From Polydactylus sextarius (lineage: Eukaryota; Chordata; Actinopteri; Polynemidae), in contig CM028928.1 of assembly GCA_016801845.1 (NCBI GenBank), positions 14,203,827 through 14,267,826 on the forward strand: a stretch of DNA of 64,000 nt. The letters run 5' to 3'. Under the pieces are notes generated by a model. That model saw nothing but the letters and a program-made list of their open reading frames with translations, was not told where the DNA came from and ran no database searches. This document shows, piece by piece, positions 11,671 through 24,715 of the stretch; the first letter of the stretch is position 1, and each line of letters opens with the position of its first letter. A program made the translations under genes and the position numbers.

Positions 11671-13487
11671 CAAGATTTTTCTATTCCATTTACTGCTTCT
11701 TCACTCACAGGGTAAACTCTTCTGCGTGGTATTTCATTTTTTTACTTGGGAAGTGTGTCATGGCTCTTGGTGGTTTCTTGGTCTTATGAAAGTCATTATT
11801 AACTCACTGATAATTTCAGCTTCATCCGAAAAGCCAAGAAACCAATAGTTCAGAAATTAGCTGAACCACACTTGCCTGCTGTACAATGTGGATGTATGCA
11901 TGTGGAGCGTGTCTGTGCTGTGTTTGGCCTCTGAATGACCTAAAAACGTATCAAAAACTGAACTCTGTCTGTTATTTTCTTCCTGACCCCTCACTTTCTT
12001 TCTCCTGATCTCTTTGTGGTCATTAAGTGATGTTTTAAAGCTCAGGGATAAGCACAAATCTTTCACTCTGCCTTTTTCACGACACCTCTAAAATTTGCTT
12101 CATGTTCTTCAATTAGTATTATGGGATGTAGGAAGGTAGGTACTGGTCTGTGACCATGAGACCATCAGGGCCACCAGTGAAGTAGATCATCTGCTGTGGC
12201 TTTAGGCTCTGGACATCATTCTTTAACTGTGATAAGAAAGTCCAAACACAGTGAAGATATTCATTGGTGTTCGGTTCAAGTGCAACTCACAACACAACAC
12301 AATCAGTGAAATAAAAAAAAAAAAAAACAATAAAAAAAACAAATCCATAGATTGCCAGAGGAACACTCCATTAACAGTTCTTAATGGAGATCAATCCTAA
12401 CTCTAACCCCTAACCCTAATTATGTTAACGTGTGAAGTTGTTCATAAAAATACATTTATTTTCGGGGAATCACAAACCTGTAAGGTTAAATGATGAGTCT
12501 GAGTGACTTTCATGATGACATAGATATGATACAAAGAGCTATGAGCGGATTCAGTGGATACTTTCACAGTATCTATAGATCACCTAAATCATGTAAACCT
12601 TCTTTACTTTATAATCCAGTCCCAGTTAACTAATGGGGATCATTAATCGGTATAACTGGGATCATCTTGTTGGTCAACATGGTTCAAAGAAGTCCCGCTC
12701 TGTTTATTCTGTTTCTGATGAACAAAACCAGAAAGAATTTTATGACGTATGTACATGATAGTTTTTTTCTTGAGGAACATTTTTTTTATTTATTCCTTTA
12801 TTAGCTCTTCCTCTGGCGATTGTTGTGCTCGTGTATACATGGAAACACATAATTACACAGCTAACATGCAGAGACTGGAGCACATTTTTCATCTGGCAAA
12901 AGAAGATGCTTTTCACTGAAATGATGAGAAGGGAAAATTAATTTCACAGAAAAATACGGGTAAGAGAGTTCACTCCAATGTACTCAGATTAGGTAGTGAG
13001 GTTTTTGTTAATGCTGTCATTTTATGTTATTACCTTAGTTACTCAAAGGGCAAGCAGTTTAATGCAACCAACAGTCAGAACAGACAGAAATCAGTGGCTT
13101 GAATGAGGGAGTTTTGCCTCAAAATGTTGTGTCTGATTTGTGTGACAAGCACAAAATTCTGTGGAAGATTCAGTCTTGTTATTGAGGTCTTTGACGACAA
13201 TGAAAAAACTTGAAGGACGTTGGAGTGGACGTCTACCGGAAGCTGCTAGAGCAAAAGAACCAGTAAGAGCAATATGTTCTTAACCTCCCTGTCTCCTATG
13301 AATTGTATTTCTATGCAACTGAAATGCAACAGCAAATATGTTTGGTAGGAATTACAATAACTTTGCTGTTTATATTCGCAGGTGATGAAGTTGATCCAAG
13401 CAGACAAGCCCTGTGCTGATTTTCTCTCTACAGTGGCCGACAAGGGCAATGACTCAATGCGTCTCAGTTAGAGAAAACAGCTTCAAC

Positions 13488-13665
13488 CATAGAAACAATG
13501 CAAATACTCAAACTCAAACACAAGTCTAAACGAGGTACAAAACAGAAACAAAAACTCACTGCAAGAAACAAAGACACATGCATCACCATGAAATGCGCTG
13601 CAAATACAGAAACGATGCAAAGCACAAAACAATGCAAACCAAGAAAACACCATATCTCTCCCATA
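13488..13665. repeat. Degenerate A-rich tandem-like repeat
   Basis: The motif GAAACAATGCAAAT recurs with changes (for example near 13493 and 13611, with AAAACAATGCAAACC near 13627), joined by AAACA-rich linkers. It produces open frames on both strands that are low-complexity artefacts. Confidence 0.5.
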
Positions 13666-14261
13666 CATTGCATTGAGCAGAAGGACAGTCCTAGGGGCTG
13701 AAGATCTACTACTTGACTTTAAACAGGCACCTCTTCTCCTTTATGCGTAAATTAAAATGTACACAATGTTACAGGTCAATTCATTAGTAATTGATTAGGG
13801 GAGGAATAATGAAATTACCTAACATGCTGTTCTGCAAACATTCATTATTTAATGGTGTGTTTGTGTTACAGCCTGTCCTGAGCATTGGTTTTGATGACTA
13901 AAACTCTAAATGTTGCCCACGGCATATTTATCAGTTCAACATTTTTTTTCCATCAGGAGGTTGATGAAGTTAAACTTGACAAGTGTGTGTTGCTGCCAGC
14001 ATTTTAACTTAGTTCTTTTTTTTTTTTTTTTGAAGAGATTCAGCACATAGAGACATTTTGCTCCAGCAGCTCATGTCACATCACTGTCAAAGGATGGTAT
14101 TATTCATATCATACCAATGATTTTTTTAAAAAAGATTTTATTAAGACTTTCTAAAGTGCTATAAAAGATAGCCACTAATATTTAGATAAAGTTTAATTTA
14201 ATCAGTTTTATTAAGGCAGATTAAGGTAATGCTTTGGGCAATGTAACAAACAAAACTGAAA

Positions 14262-14700
14262 TTGTTACGGGTGTGTTAGAACCCAAATGCAGCACAACCA
14301 AAACAAGTTCCATTCAACACAATCTTTTATTGAGTGAAACAGAACACTGTAGCTCAAACAAAGGTCCAAAGATGGCAGGCAATACCAGAGGTTGGGGACA
14401 AAAAGCAGGCGGGTTACCAGGGCAGAGACAAGAAGAGCAGGACGGAGGCAAGTCAGGTCTGAACCAGGGGATCAATCTGGGAATGAGTGATGTAGAGTTG
14501 AGAGCTAAGACAATCTGGCAGAGAGTGAGTGGAGTGAAGCTGCATATACTGGGAGATGGTGAGCAAGTGGAAGCAGGCCAGTGATTAAAGTGGAAGAAGT
14601 GGAAATTTTCACTGTAGGTGAGTGTGTGTGACAGGAGGTGTGTGGCTATGAGCAGAGCAGGAAAGAGGGCAGAGCAGACCGACAGAAATTCATAGTATGA
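14262..14700 (-). mobile_element. Dispersed teleost repeat (LTR-like or other transposon remnant)
   Basis: Begins TGTTAGAACCCAAATGCAGCAC and continues as a purine-rich stretch full of CAGG/GAGACAAG-type words (accaggggat, gcaggcca). I recognise this style as an abundant teleost interspersed repeat whose opposite strand reads GTGCTGCATTTGGGTTC. A similar GTGTCTGGGTCCTGTTTTGA string occurs in the other orientation near 27073-27095. The class is uncertain. The overlapping 116- and 160-codon frames are not taken as genes. Confidence 0.45.
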
Positions 14701-15779
14701 TGTGTCAAAATTAATTGAAAAAGCCAATAATCTGTCTGCAAACTTTGTACAGCTCTTTGATATTTTCACCCACCAAAGATTAGCACAGGCAGACACTGGC
14801 CATCAGTTCTTTAAGCCAAGTGTTGACAAAGTGCCAAAGTAGTAGTAATAGAAAAGTTGCCAATTTAACACTTCTTTTATATAAGGGACGTTAGTATTTT
14901 GTTAATTTCATTGTCCCTGCTGTGTGTGCACCACCAATTAATGTCTTTAAAACTATAATCTCTCTGTTTCTTGAGCTTCATGGCACCTACAGCACTTTGC
15001 CAGAGATATATACACCCAGATATGTCAAGATAAAATCTGCTCTGTAGAGAGTGTCAAATGTTTACATATGAATTTGCTTTAATAAGAGTTTAACAAGAGG
15101 CTTCAGACATATTATTATCTCTGTGAGGTTGTACATGGCATATTGGTCCTTTGAGCTAGAATGCTTACAGCAACAATGCTAATAGTATGGTACAGTATAG
15201 ATTCAGTAAATGTAGGCAAATTGTTGTGGTCCCTCTTGGGCAGCCGGCTGTATTCTCAAAGTTGGAAACACTTATAGGAAGAGGTCATATGATCTAGCTA
15301 CGCCATAAACCAAAGGTATCAGCTCAATCAGGTAACTGTTATGAGCATCACAGTAACATGGAACAAGCACATATTGTGGCAGTAACATGACCAGCTCATC
15401 AAGAATTTGTGTGGGAGAACAGCTCTAATTCAGTGCTACTGTGATCTTGTCATTCCGTTAACTGTTTCTACACCTTGCACTTATCAAACTGCTTTTCAAA
15501 TTCTTGTGTTACAATCTGGTTTCTCCTGGGTTTGTATTAAACTGTGTAATTAGAAAGTGTTTTAGGACATTACTCTGCACCAAAACTACCTGTTCATCCC
15601 CCTTCTTACTGATCAGTCATCCAGCCAAACATGGGAGATATTTACCTTCAAGAACATTGAACATTGCTTTGCAAAAGGGTCCCTTCATGAGCTGCCTTCC
15701 ACTGAGACTGAAAAATAAACCTTATCTTGTTCAATCTAGCTGTGAGTCTGTATTATAATTGTAACTTATATATCTGTAT
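14701..15779. other. Intergenic, nothing recognised
   Basis: AT-rich DNA with no repeat or coding signal that I can support. Confidence 0.6.
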
Positions 15780-16093
15780 TCATTATGAGTACAACACACT
15801 GTAAATAATATTTAATATTTATATACATATACATAAATATATATTTAATATCTAAATAGACCGGACAGATCAACATACTTCTATTCACTATTCACATATA
15901 TTTATTCTATACTGCAGTCATCCAGCTCAGTCCATACAATGTTTATATAATGTTTATATTTTGTGTATATAATGTTTATTCTGTGTTTTTCTATGGTTGT
16001 ATGTTTAAACTACAATGGAGTGAAAGAATAGAACCGCAGACAATTCCATGTATGTGTTCACATACTTGGCCAATAAAGCTGATTCTGATGAGT
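15780..16093 (+). mobile_element. LINE 3' UTR/tail
   Basis: Ends GTGTTCACATACTTGGCCAATAAAGCTGATTCTGATGA, the typical end of a fish LINE with a GATTCT-type tail, preceded by AT-rich 3' UTR-like sequence. About 60 bp matches, in reverse complement, the segment at 48792-48870. Confidence 0.75.
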
Positions 16094-17956
16094 ACTAGCA
16101 CATTCACTTGCTGAATATGGTATAGTGCGTGGAGTGTATAAATACAAGAAACAGTATATATCTATTCATCACAGAAAATAATTGCCCTTGAAGGATGACA
16201 TTGATGTTTGAATTCTATTTAAAAATCCAACTTTATGTAAGTTGATCTCAGTGATGAGGTGCCTAAATGGCACCTCATCATCTGACCTTGTTGACCATAT
16301 TTGCTCATTTCAGCTGTTCATGTTCTCAACCTTGCCATTTTTTGTTGATTGTTAAGTGTTTCACTTTCACTTAAAAAAAAAAAAAATGGAATCACAGTCT
16401 GTCAGATTACTGAGCATCTGAGATGCATATTCCTGAGGCATTCTTGAGGCAAGGAGATGAATCTTTAAATTCCCCCTTTGTTGTTGTCACCACCTGTGGG
16501 CATGAGGAGTGGCCTTGATAGGTTTGGACACAGCTGTTCTCAGCTTGAATTCACAGCATGAATTTCAACAGCAGCTCAGGTTCATGATGATGGTAAAACG
16601 TAAAGAATGTCCTGGAAACATTTAAAATCACTTCTGTGGCTTTTTTCCTCCTCTGTCCATTTGTATGCCGTGTATGTGTGCTTCCATCCACCTGAAAATG
16701 TTTAATTTTTGAATCACAAAACATTTGGAGAATCGCTATTTGGCCAAAAGATTCAGTCCAATGAAATCAAGATGTGGGTATAATTAAATCTGATTGCAGG
16801 TTATCAACTGGACAAGTCTCATGTGTCCATTTATGTTTGCGTTACCCAACATACATGAAATGCCAGGTATAAAACTATGCTATTTGAAACATACATAAAC
16901 ATCCAGTGAACCTGTTGCACAACATAGAATCTGTGTGGACTTTTGATGAGACTGCAACATGTGTCACATTAATTCATGAGACACATATATGCCATATTTC
17001 TCTCATATTTTCTACACTGGTTTGAACTGCTTCAGGTTTAACCAAGACTTCAGTAAAAACTTCTACATTACTTGAAAGGAAACCTGGCTACTTTGTTCAA
17101 GACATTTATATTTCTGTTTAGCTCCAACATTGTTATCTGTATTTGTTTGTAATTAATTATCAGTGTGCCAAACCAGCTGTTGCAAATCTTTCACTAGGCT
17201 CTCGTTTTAAATGTAGTCCTCCCTGTGAAGGCAGCAGCATCACACCAGATCAAAGCCTGTCTTTGTGCACTGAACATGTTAGAGTCAATCGTGCAGAGAC
17301 AGATGCTCAACAAACTGTTATCCTGTATAACAGTTTGTATTCCCCTCACAGCCAGCTAGTCAGTCGCCGAGTACTCTCACAGCTCCATGGCAACAAAACA
17401 CTGCATTAGGTCATTCTTACCAGCTGCCAGCTCAGTTCACATCTGTGTCAAAAATGGACTTGAGTCACATTCTCTTAAAGTTAGGATAGACTTTTACTTA
17501 TACACATTTTTTTTTTTTTCACTCATTTGTTTTACCGTCAGGTGCTATTGTCTGCTGCACTTCCTGACACTCCACAATCCACATGTTCCTATATAAATTA
17601 TTGTCTTGTATACAGTGTTTCTACTGCACACAATATCAACATACAGCTGAATATACAATGTTTTTATTATGCTTTTTATTATTATTTGAAGTGTAAAAGA
17701 GTTCATATGCCCTACGGCATTAATTCTGAATATTCTAAAAGCCAGTATGATAGGTATATTTATCATGTATTTCAAATTATTCATTTCCTACCGCTCATGT
17801 TCATGGTTGTGGGTGGCTGGAGGCAATCACAGCCGTCCTCCAGGGACAACACCAAATTTTTATTGGATAATACGTAATGTACACGGGTCGCTGTGAGATC
17901 AGGAAGTAAACTTCCCTCCTTTTAATCAAGTAGTCAGCTAGCTAATTGCAGAAATC
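16094..17956. other. Intergenic, one short palindrome
   Basis: No gene. It holds a perfect 12-bp inverted repeat at 16252-16280. Two plus-strand frames near 17143-17877 (88 and 116 codons) have no recognisable features. Confidence 0.6.
16252..16280. repeat. Short perfect inverted repeat (12-bp arms, 5-nt loop)
   Basis: TGATGAGGTGCC (16252-16263) and GGCACCTCATCA (16269-16280) are exact reverse complements around TAAAT. Confidence 0.95.
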
Positions 17957-20103
17957 CTTTTATTGAGGAAGATGGCTAAAAGAAAAGAAAGATGAGGAGT
18001 ATCGTACTTTTCAGGAAGAATGAACAGAGGAGTTCACCTTTGTGGAGAGAGCAGGCTCTGCAGCGTATCTAATATGCAATGATAAAATTGCATCGATGAA
18101 ATGGTCAAATATAACGCGGCACTTCGACACATGCCATACTACGTTTGCATTGAAATATCCTGTGGGGGACAGCAGGAAGAAAGCAAGTCAAGAGCTACTG
18201 TGCAGAGTGCAAGCTAGTCAGCAGCAACTCCGTGTTTGGACCCAACATGGTGATTGGAATTCGGCTAGCTTTGCTGGTGCTTTAGCAATTGTGAGAAACG
18301 GAAAGCCAAAACATTCATGCTTGATGTTGCCAATGAACTTTTTAACGACATTTTTTGGATAAAGAGAAGATAATCAAACGAATAAAAGACATGCCTCTGT
18401 CGGCAAGAACTGTTCACGATCATACTATTGTGATGGCAAATCAAATTGAGGCAACACAATTGAAGGACATATATGCAGCACTATTCTTTTTTCTCGCTTT
18501 GGATGAGTCAACAGATGTAAGCCATTTATTCCAGTTCAGCATGATTGCAAGGTATGCTGTCAGTGACATACTACATGAGGAAAGTCTTGCTGTTTTGCCT
18601 ATAAAAGGGACAACAAGAGAGGAGGATTTATTCAAGTCTTTCATTGAGTTCGCTAAAAAAAAAAAAAATTACCAATGGATAAACTTATTTCGGTGTGTAC
18701 TGACGGTGCTCTGTGCATGGTGGGGAAAAACAGAGGAGTCGTAGTGCTTTTTCGTGAACATGAAAAGAGACCCATCCTAAGTTTTCACTGCATCCTACAT
18801 CAGGAGGTGCTTTGTGCTCAGATGTGTGGCGAGCAGCTTGGTGAGGTGATGTCGCTGGTCATTCGGGTGGCCAACTTTATTGTTGCCCAAGCTTTAAATG
18901 ATCGCCAGTTTAAAACGGTGCTGGATGAAGTTGGAAATAATTATCCTGCTCTGCTTCTGCACAGCAATGTGCGTTGGTTGTCAAGAGGGAAGGGGCCTCG
19001 GCCGTTTCGCGGCTTGTCTGAGTGAAATCCGGACTTTTCTTGAAATGAAAAACATTGAGCATCCTTGAGTTAGCCAACACTGAGTGGCTCCTGAAGTTCT
19101 ACTATCTTGTGGACATGACTGAACATCTCAACCAGTTCAATGTGAAAATGCAAGGCCTTGGAAATACAGTCTTATCCCTTTCAACAAGCAGTGTTTGCAT
19201 TTGAAAACAAGCTAGAGCTCTTAATTGCCGACATTGAAACGGGTCGTTTACTACACTTTGAAAAACTGGGAGAGTTTAAAAATGCATGCACAGCAAGTGA
19301 TCCTGCTAAACATCTTGATCTTCAGCAGTTAGTGGGCTTCATATCTAATCTCCTGCCGTCATTCAAAGAGCGCTTTGGAGAATTTTGTGAGCGCACTCGT
19401 CTTTTTAAGTTCATCACCCATCCACACGAGTGTGCAGTGGACAGTGCCGACTTGAGTTACATCCCTGGTGTCTCCGTCAGAGATTTTTAGGTACAAGCTG
19501 CTGACCTGAAGGCCTCAGACATGTGGGTGAATAAGTTCAAGTCACTGAATGAAGATTTAGAAAGACTTGCACAACAGCAAGCAGAGTTGGCGAACAAACA
19601 CAAGTGGGGAGAAAAGAAAAAACTTCAACCAGCTGATTGTCAAAACTTGGAGTGTACTTCCTGTAACATACCACACACTGCAGCGTGTGAGTATTGCTGT
19701 ACTGACAATGTTTGGCTCTATGTATGCACGTGAGCAGTCTTTCTCACATCTAAAGAACATTAAGACCAACCTACAATCACGTTTAAGGGATGGAAGTCTC
19801 AACGCCTGCATAAAGCTTAGCCTCAACACGTATCAACCAGACCACCAAGCCATCAGCAAAACCATGCAGCACCAGAAGTCACATTAATGGTAATAAGTAC
19901 TTTATTCATCATTGGTTAGCAACAGCATAACAACTTTATTTAAAAGAATTCAGAGACTTACTGTACTTTAAAAGTGTTGGTCTTACATAAAATGCACACA
20001 TTTACTTGTATTTAGTTTTAAATATATTGTATGGCTCTCACGAAATTACATTTTAAAATATGTGCCGTTCATGGTTCTCAGCCAAAAAGGTTCCCGACCC
20101 CTG
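17957..20103 (+). mobile_element. Degenerate hAT (Charlie-like) DNA transposon with 3' TIR
   Basis: The region carries the broken transposase (separate entry) and a 3' end reading GGTTCCCGACCCCTG at 20089-20103. This fits a hAT terminal inverted repeat of the CAGGGGTCGGGAACC type. The next eight bases, GTGTCGTG, would be the target duplication. I could not find the matching 5' TIR upstream of 17957, so the left end is missing or too diverged, and the listed start is the transposase start rather than a mapped element end. Confidence 0.8.
17970..19887 (+). pseudogene. hAT-family transposase pseudogene (similar to fish GTF2IRD2-like/ZBED-type proteins)
   Basis: Colinear pieces in different frames give an N-terminal zinc-finger-like block (AYLICNDKIASMKWSNITRH, then HTTFALKYP), a catalytic-core piece with LALDESTDVSHL, VCTDGALCMVGKNRG and HCILHQEVLCAQMCG, then LLHSNVRWLSRG, HLDLQQLVGFISNL, and the C-terminal hAT dimerisation block (LKNIKTNLQSRLRDGSLNA). 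Lesions I can see: a frame change near 18000, a TGA at about 18021, a frame change near 18305, an A-run slip at 18656-18668, further breaks near 18990-19060 and 19160-19200, a TAG near 19488 and a shift near 19640. The pieces remain easy to recognise, so the copy is probably not ancient. It cannot make a transposase. Confidence 0.9.
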
Positions 20104-22220
20104 GTGTCGTGTAGACATCGGTATATGTTGGTTTCTGCCATTTGTTTGCAACCTTCACTATAAATATGTTGACAAATTCCAGTTACTTGTTGTACAGAAA
20201 TAAAGTTCAACAGAAAGACAGTGATTCTAATCATACACAATTTTAGTCAAATTCAGTGAAATACCTCCTCAGTCTACTAACTGAGCAGTGTGTCCTACAG
20301 CTCTGGACTTGGGAACAAAATTACTCAGTTTGAGCAACACAACACTATTCTGGAAAAAAGATGTGTTTATGCTCATGGACAAAACAAGGAAGAGAAGAGG
20401 AAGACAGGAGATGGGTGACAGGTTTCCACTTAAAGGTTCACTGGTCCATTGATGCAGCAGCCAACTGATTTGTCCCATCAGTCCAGAGGGCTAGTCTAGT
20501 CTAGACGGTGACAGAGTAGACAGATGGTAGGTTGCTCTGTCTTCACTTGACAGGTGGGTAATATTAACCATAGTTGGACGCTGTGAGCATAGTTGTCCGG
20601 TGCTGGCGTGCTGACACTGCCTTAATGTCTTTGTGTCTTAATACAGCAGTTTGTTAATCCAAAACCTATCTTCTATCCATCAGTTTTAATTCATTTAATA
20701 GTTATCTTGTCACAAAGTGACAATCCATTTCTCGTGATTATCTCTTGGCTTTTATCTGATCATGAGGGCAGATATATTTGTATCTCTGTTAACACTGTGT
20801 ACACTGATTTCTCTTAGTGAACACAGAAATGTTATTAGCAACAAGCTCAGCACCTGGGTTCACATAATTTGCATCATATATGGCTAATTTGGCAGTCTTC
20901 TTCTGTCATGATGACGGGCTGGCCATTGTTCTCCCTAGAAATAGACCACAAAACAATATCCTGTATATGAAGCTGAGTGGCATCTAATACATGAAAGGAA
21001 ATATAGATAGATTTGAATTATACCAGGCTGTTCAGTGAGCAAGCAGATGGAAATGACAAAACATTTTTGGAGGCAAGCAGATGGAAATAATTAGCATTTG
21101 AAATGCATCTTGCATGTAATTAGAAAAGCACAAAAAGTTGTGCATAGTAGCTGTACAGATTTTAAAAATATGCCAGTTTCTTGCAGGGATAAAGATAGCA
21201 ACTAGATCTATTATGTAATTTCTTTTTTAGACCCATGTTAAATTACCTGCTATGATAGCCACAGATTTGATGAGCAGTTGCGCCTGCTGCACATGTTCTT
21301 ACAAATTAGGATCTAGAGCACATTCAGTGATGCGTGTGGGTGAGAACTTATTGATGAGGAATTTCTGCCAGACTGAGCAGCAAAGTTACTGGAAATAAAT
21401 GCAGTAACATTTATTCAAAGGTCTGTGACCGACTGCTGGAGCAGAGCTGGACTGAGCTCTGCAAAAAGACTGATAAAAGACTCATTACTCATCCAGGGTC
21501 CTGACTCCCAGCAAGTAAACAAATCAAAGTTTGCTGCACTAATCTCTGGTTAAATCAAGCTTAATATAAACACAACCAGATCTCTACAAGAAATATCAGT
21601 CCATATGTAGCAAAATAAATGCATTTCAACAGAGAAAGTCTCAGAAGAAGCATGTGACGAATACATTTGCATTTATTTGAACAATTAAAAATTTTAATTA
21701 CACTTTATTAGAAATGTGTCTCTCTATTTGGTCTTAAATTTAATGTTGCAAGTCATTAATTTTTATTTGTCTGTGTTCTGTTAAACATAATTTTCTTAAA
21801 TTTACTGTGATGGTAAACGTCTGAAAGAGAAAATATGAGCACTATTAGACCTGTCTATACAAAAAACAGATAACAGTTCACATGTTCAAAAGTCTGTAAA
21901 GGTTCAGTCAAAGTGAATTACAATTTACCCCCGTCAGTACACTCAAAAATTTACCTGAATTCATTCATCTGCCCAACCACACAAGGACAAATACACAATG
22001 ACAAAAAAATAGTCACATGTTCAGTTTAAGGTCAGAGTGAATTGCCTGCTGAATGACTAATAACTGCTCGAGCTGAAAAGCCCAACTGCTCAAAGAAATG
22101 TGAGTTTTCAAATATAATAGAGTAAAGTGAAATAAAAAAAAAAATATTAGAACTTATACTAATATAATAAAACAATAATAACAAAGTTTTTCTTAAGTAT
22201 TTCCACAGGAACTAGTGAAA

Positions 22221-22256
22221 TACACCTCAACACAATAAATGTTGTGTTGAGGTGTA
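22221..22256. repeat. Perfect inverted repeat (15-bp arms, 6-nt loop)
   Basis: TACACCTCAACACAA (22221-22235) and TTGTGTTGAGGTGTA (22242-22256) are exact reverse complements around TAAATG. Confidence 0.97.
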
Positions 22257-23434
22257 GAATTAAATAAACAGGTTTGCCTTGAGCTGGAAGAGAATAGTTA
22301 GACATAGTTAGAAGTTAGGCAGAAATGTAACATCATGGACCAGACAACAGACAACAAGCAATAGATATTCAAATGACCTCAGCCTACTGGATTCAACACA
22401 ATAAAAGCAAATGCACTTACCCATTAGTTGTATTATATTGTTAAATGTTCCCTCTTCTACCCACACTGGGGTCCTTTTAATATTTTGTTTATGAGAGGTT
22501 TGGGGGAATTATACTCTTTCAGTTCATTTGAGTTGTGCATTGCATTTTCTGATTCTTTCTAAAAGAAAGTTTGCTGTAAACAGCTGTTATTCCTATGGTT
22601 AGCTGTGTACAAACAGCAAAAAACAGCCTTTGAAAGAGTCAGTGTTTTTAAAGTTAGAAGTTAGAAACCTTGACAAGAAAAAGACAAGGTGTTGCCCTCT
22701 GCATCTCTTAACAACACCTCTCAACCTCACCACATTTCATGCACGTGACTGTAAAAGAAGTGACTGACAACAATTTACAAACCCTAGAGAAAACTTCTGA
22801 GTTTTCTGATTTCTTACCCTGACTTAGTAAAGCTCTTTTCTTTCACCTGTTTTTGCCTTTTTTCATTTCTATATTTCTAGACAAACCAACACCAGGCTGT
22901 TAAACTGATTTGAATATCTTATTTATTCAGCACCTGGCTTCTATCTAGCTTTTAGTTTGATTAACAGGCTACACACCTAACAGGTAATGTAAGGAACTAT
23001 GATGTGGTTTGAAGCATGAATCCTAATGTGTCATTATCATGATTGTTTCCTCTCAGCGAAGGTGCAAATGAAAAGGTTAAGCAATCTAAAATTTTGATAT
23101 TCAGCCCAAGATGCTATCAGAAACTCAGGCAAGGCTTCATCATGTCATTAATGTTTGCCAATCATTGTGATTGCAACTGAGTTGTGACCATCATGTTTGT
23201 TAGCACATGAAAAGAATCACCATCTGATTTTTTTTTTTAGAAAATATGGTCTGTGGATAGGAGAGAAGAAAGGCTCAGCCTGTGGAAGTACAGAAGGAAA
23301 TGAAAGAATGTTTTGACCAATAAAGGTCTCAAGATTAATAACTGGAGTTGAGAAACAAGAATAATGGGCTCTCTACATCAAAAAATATTAATATAATTAA
23401 AGTGGGAGGGAAAGTTCACACCATAATCATAACT

Positions 23435-23456
23435 GTTGATTATAATCATAATCAAC
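23435..23456. repeat. Short perfect inverted repeat (9-bp arms)
   Basis: GTTGATTAT and ATAATCAAC flank a 4-nt spacer; AT-rich, so chance is possible. Confidence 0.8.
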
Positions 23457-23577
23457 TCTGATAATCACAAATGATATGATATAGTTTGGTTCACTTTCAG
23501 AGCCATTTGGTGAATGATAGAACAATGACAACCAATCACAATGCATACACATACACATCCAACATATCACATTCAAC

Positions 23578-23739
23578 ATGTCAGTTGAAATTGTGGACAG
23601 ACTCATCATTGAGGTTAAAAATAACAGAAAAAATATTTACAACGATGTGAACAAGAAAAAGTACATCTGGGATGCAAGAGAACTCACCCGTGGAATCAGC
23701 GAAGTGTTTTGTGACACAGCTGGAGCATGCATAGAGAAG
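23578..23739 (+). pseudogene. Possible MADF/Myb-like fragment of a transposon-borne gene
   Basis: The frame begins MSVEIVDRLIIEVKNNRKNI and continues YNDVNKKKYIWDARELTRGI. A hydrophobic helix, a basic turn, a Tyr and then a Trp-containing helix resemble the start of MADF domains, which are often carried by Harbinger-type transposon proteins. The similarity is loose, the usual Cys/Lys-Arg-Trp block is not seen, and there is no transposase nearby. It may be a chance open frame. Confidence 0.18.
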
Positions 23740-24715
23740 GTGATTGTTCATTGCGTCATTATTGTTAGTCATCGTTGTTGGTGTGGACAGCCCTCAGGGG
23801 TTTACAGCCAGTCTGTATTAAGCTGTAATGCTCATTGTAAAGAAAATTAAACTGTTACATAACCCAGCTTTCATCCTGTGTTATACACAGATACAATAAA
23901 TGGCAAAAAAGGCATTGGTGGATTGAATTTGGCAAAATAGTTTTAGCTTGATGTCCATCTACTAGCTTTTTCTAGGGCTTTCAAGTCAATTTCTTCATCT
24001 TGATAAGTGGATAGAGTAGCCTCAGTTGCCATTACATGATAGCACTTGAGTCACATTATGGTTGATGTTTATCATTTGAGAAACAAACAATACTAGTCGT
24101 TGATGAAGGCTGCAGGTGGCAGTCATGATGACACTATCACCTTTCCATGGTCTAGAAGTGAAATTTCTGTGACCCTGTTGACATATTTTATTCACCACTG
24201 TCAGTCATGTTAAAAGACTACAGGTCAGAGTAGTACTTGATATCTATCAGTGCTTTTAACCTCAATAACACAGTGCAGAGTGTAGCAGGAGTAGGACCAT
24301 GTCTTTTGGTTAATTGTCCACACCGCATCAAACACTACATATGTGCCCTACAACTGCACTCACACAAACACTTTATAAAATGGGTATTCTGAGTAGTGAG
24401 TCTCCAGATAATGGATCAGAAGGGGATAGAAAGGTCTGGAACACGACAAGCATCCTAAAAAAAACTGAAAAAAACAAACAAGACAAAAATCACTACAACC
24501 CATAAAGCATCAGCAAGGCTGATTTGTCAGAAACAGGAAAAAAGGTGTAAATGGCCCATTAAAGCTTCTAAAAGGATATATTACATTTACCATCATGCAG
24601 CCTGTCCATTCTATGAGCTACATGAGTTTTTTGTTAACACATTTTTGAAAATTGAAAAAGAGATCAGGGCGCAAGGGACCAAAAGTTTCTTTTCTTCTTC
24701 ATAGCATTTCTATAT

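Larger units (their letters stand above)
9321..14230. other. Intergenic, no gene found
   Basis: About 4.9 kb of AT-rich DNA. It holds an A28 tract at 11643-11670, a short telomere-like CTAACCCCTAACCCTAA string near 12399-12420, and a degenerate A-rich repeat near 13450-13690. None of the reading frames here (up to 78 codons) looks coding. Confidence 0.65.
20104..24715. other. Intergenic, no supported gene
   Basis: AT-rich DNA. It holds short palindromes at 22221-22256 and 23435-23456 and one weakly domain-like frame at 23578 (listed separately). Nothing else is recognised. Confidence 0.6.

Noticed and set aside
12395..12425. Telomere-like CTAACCCCTAACCCTAA
   Set aside because: Only about three imperfect units; too short to be an interstitial telomere of note.
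14314..14796. 160-codon minus-strand frame
   Set aside because: Lies inside a dispersed repeat; composition follows the repeat and no domain is recognisable.
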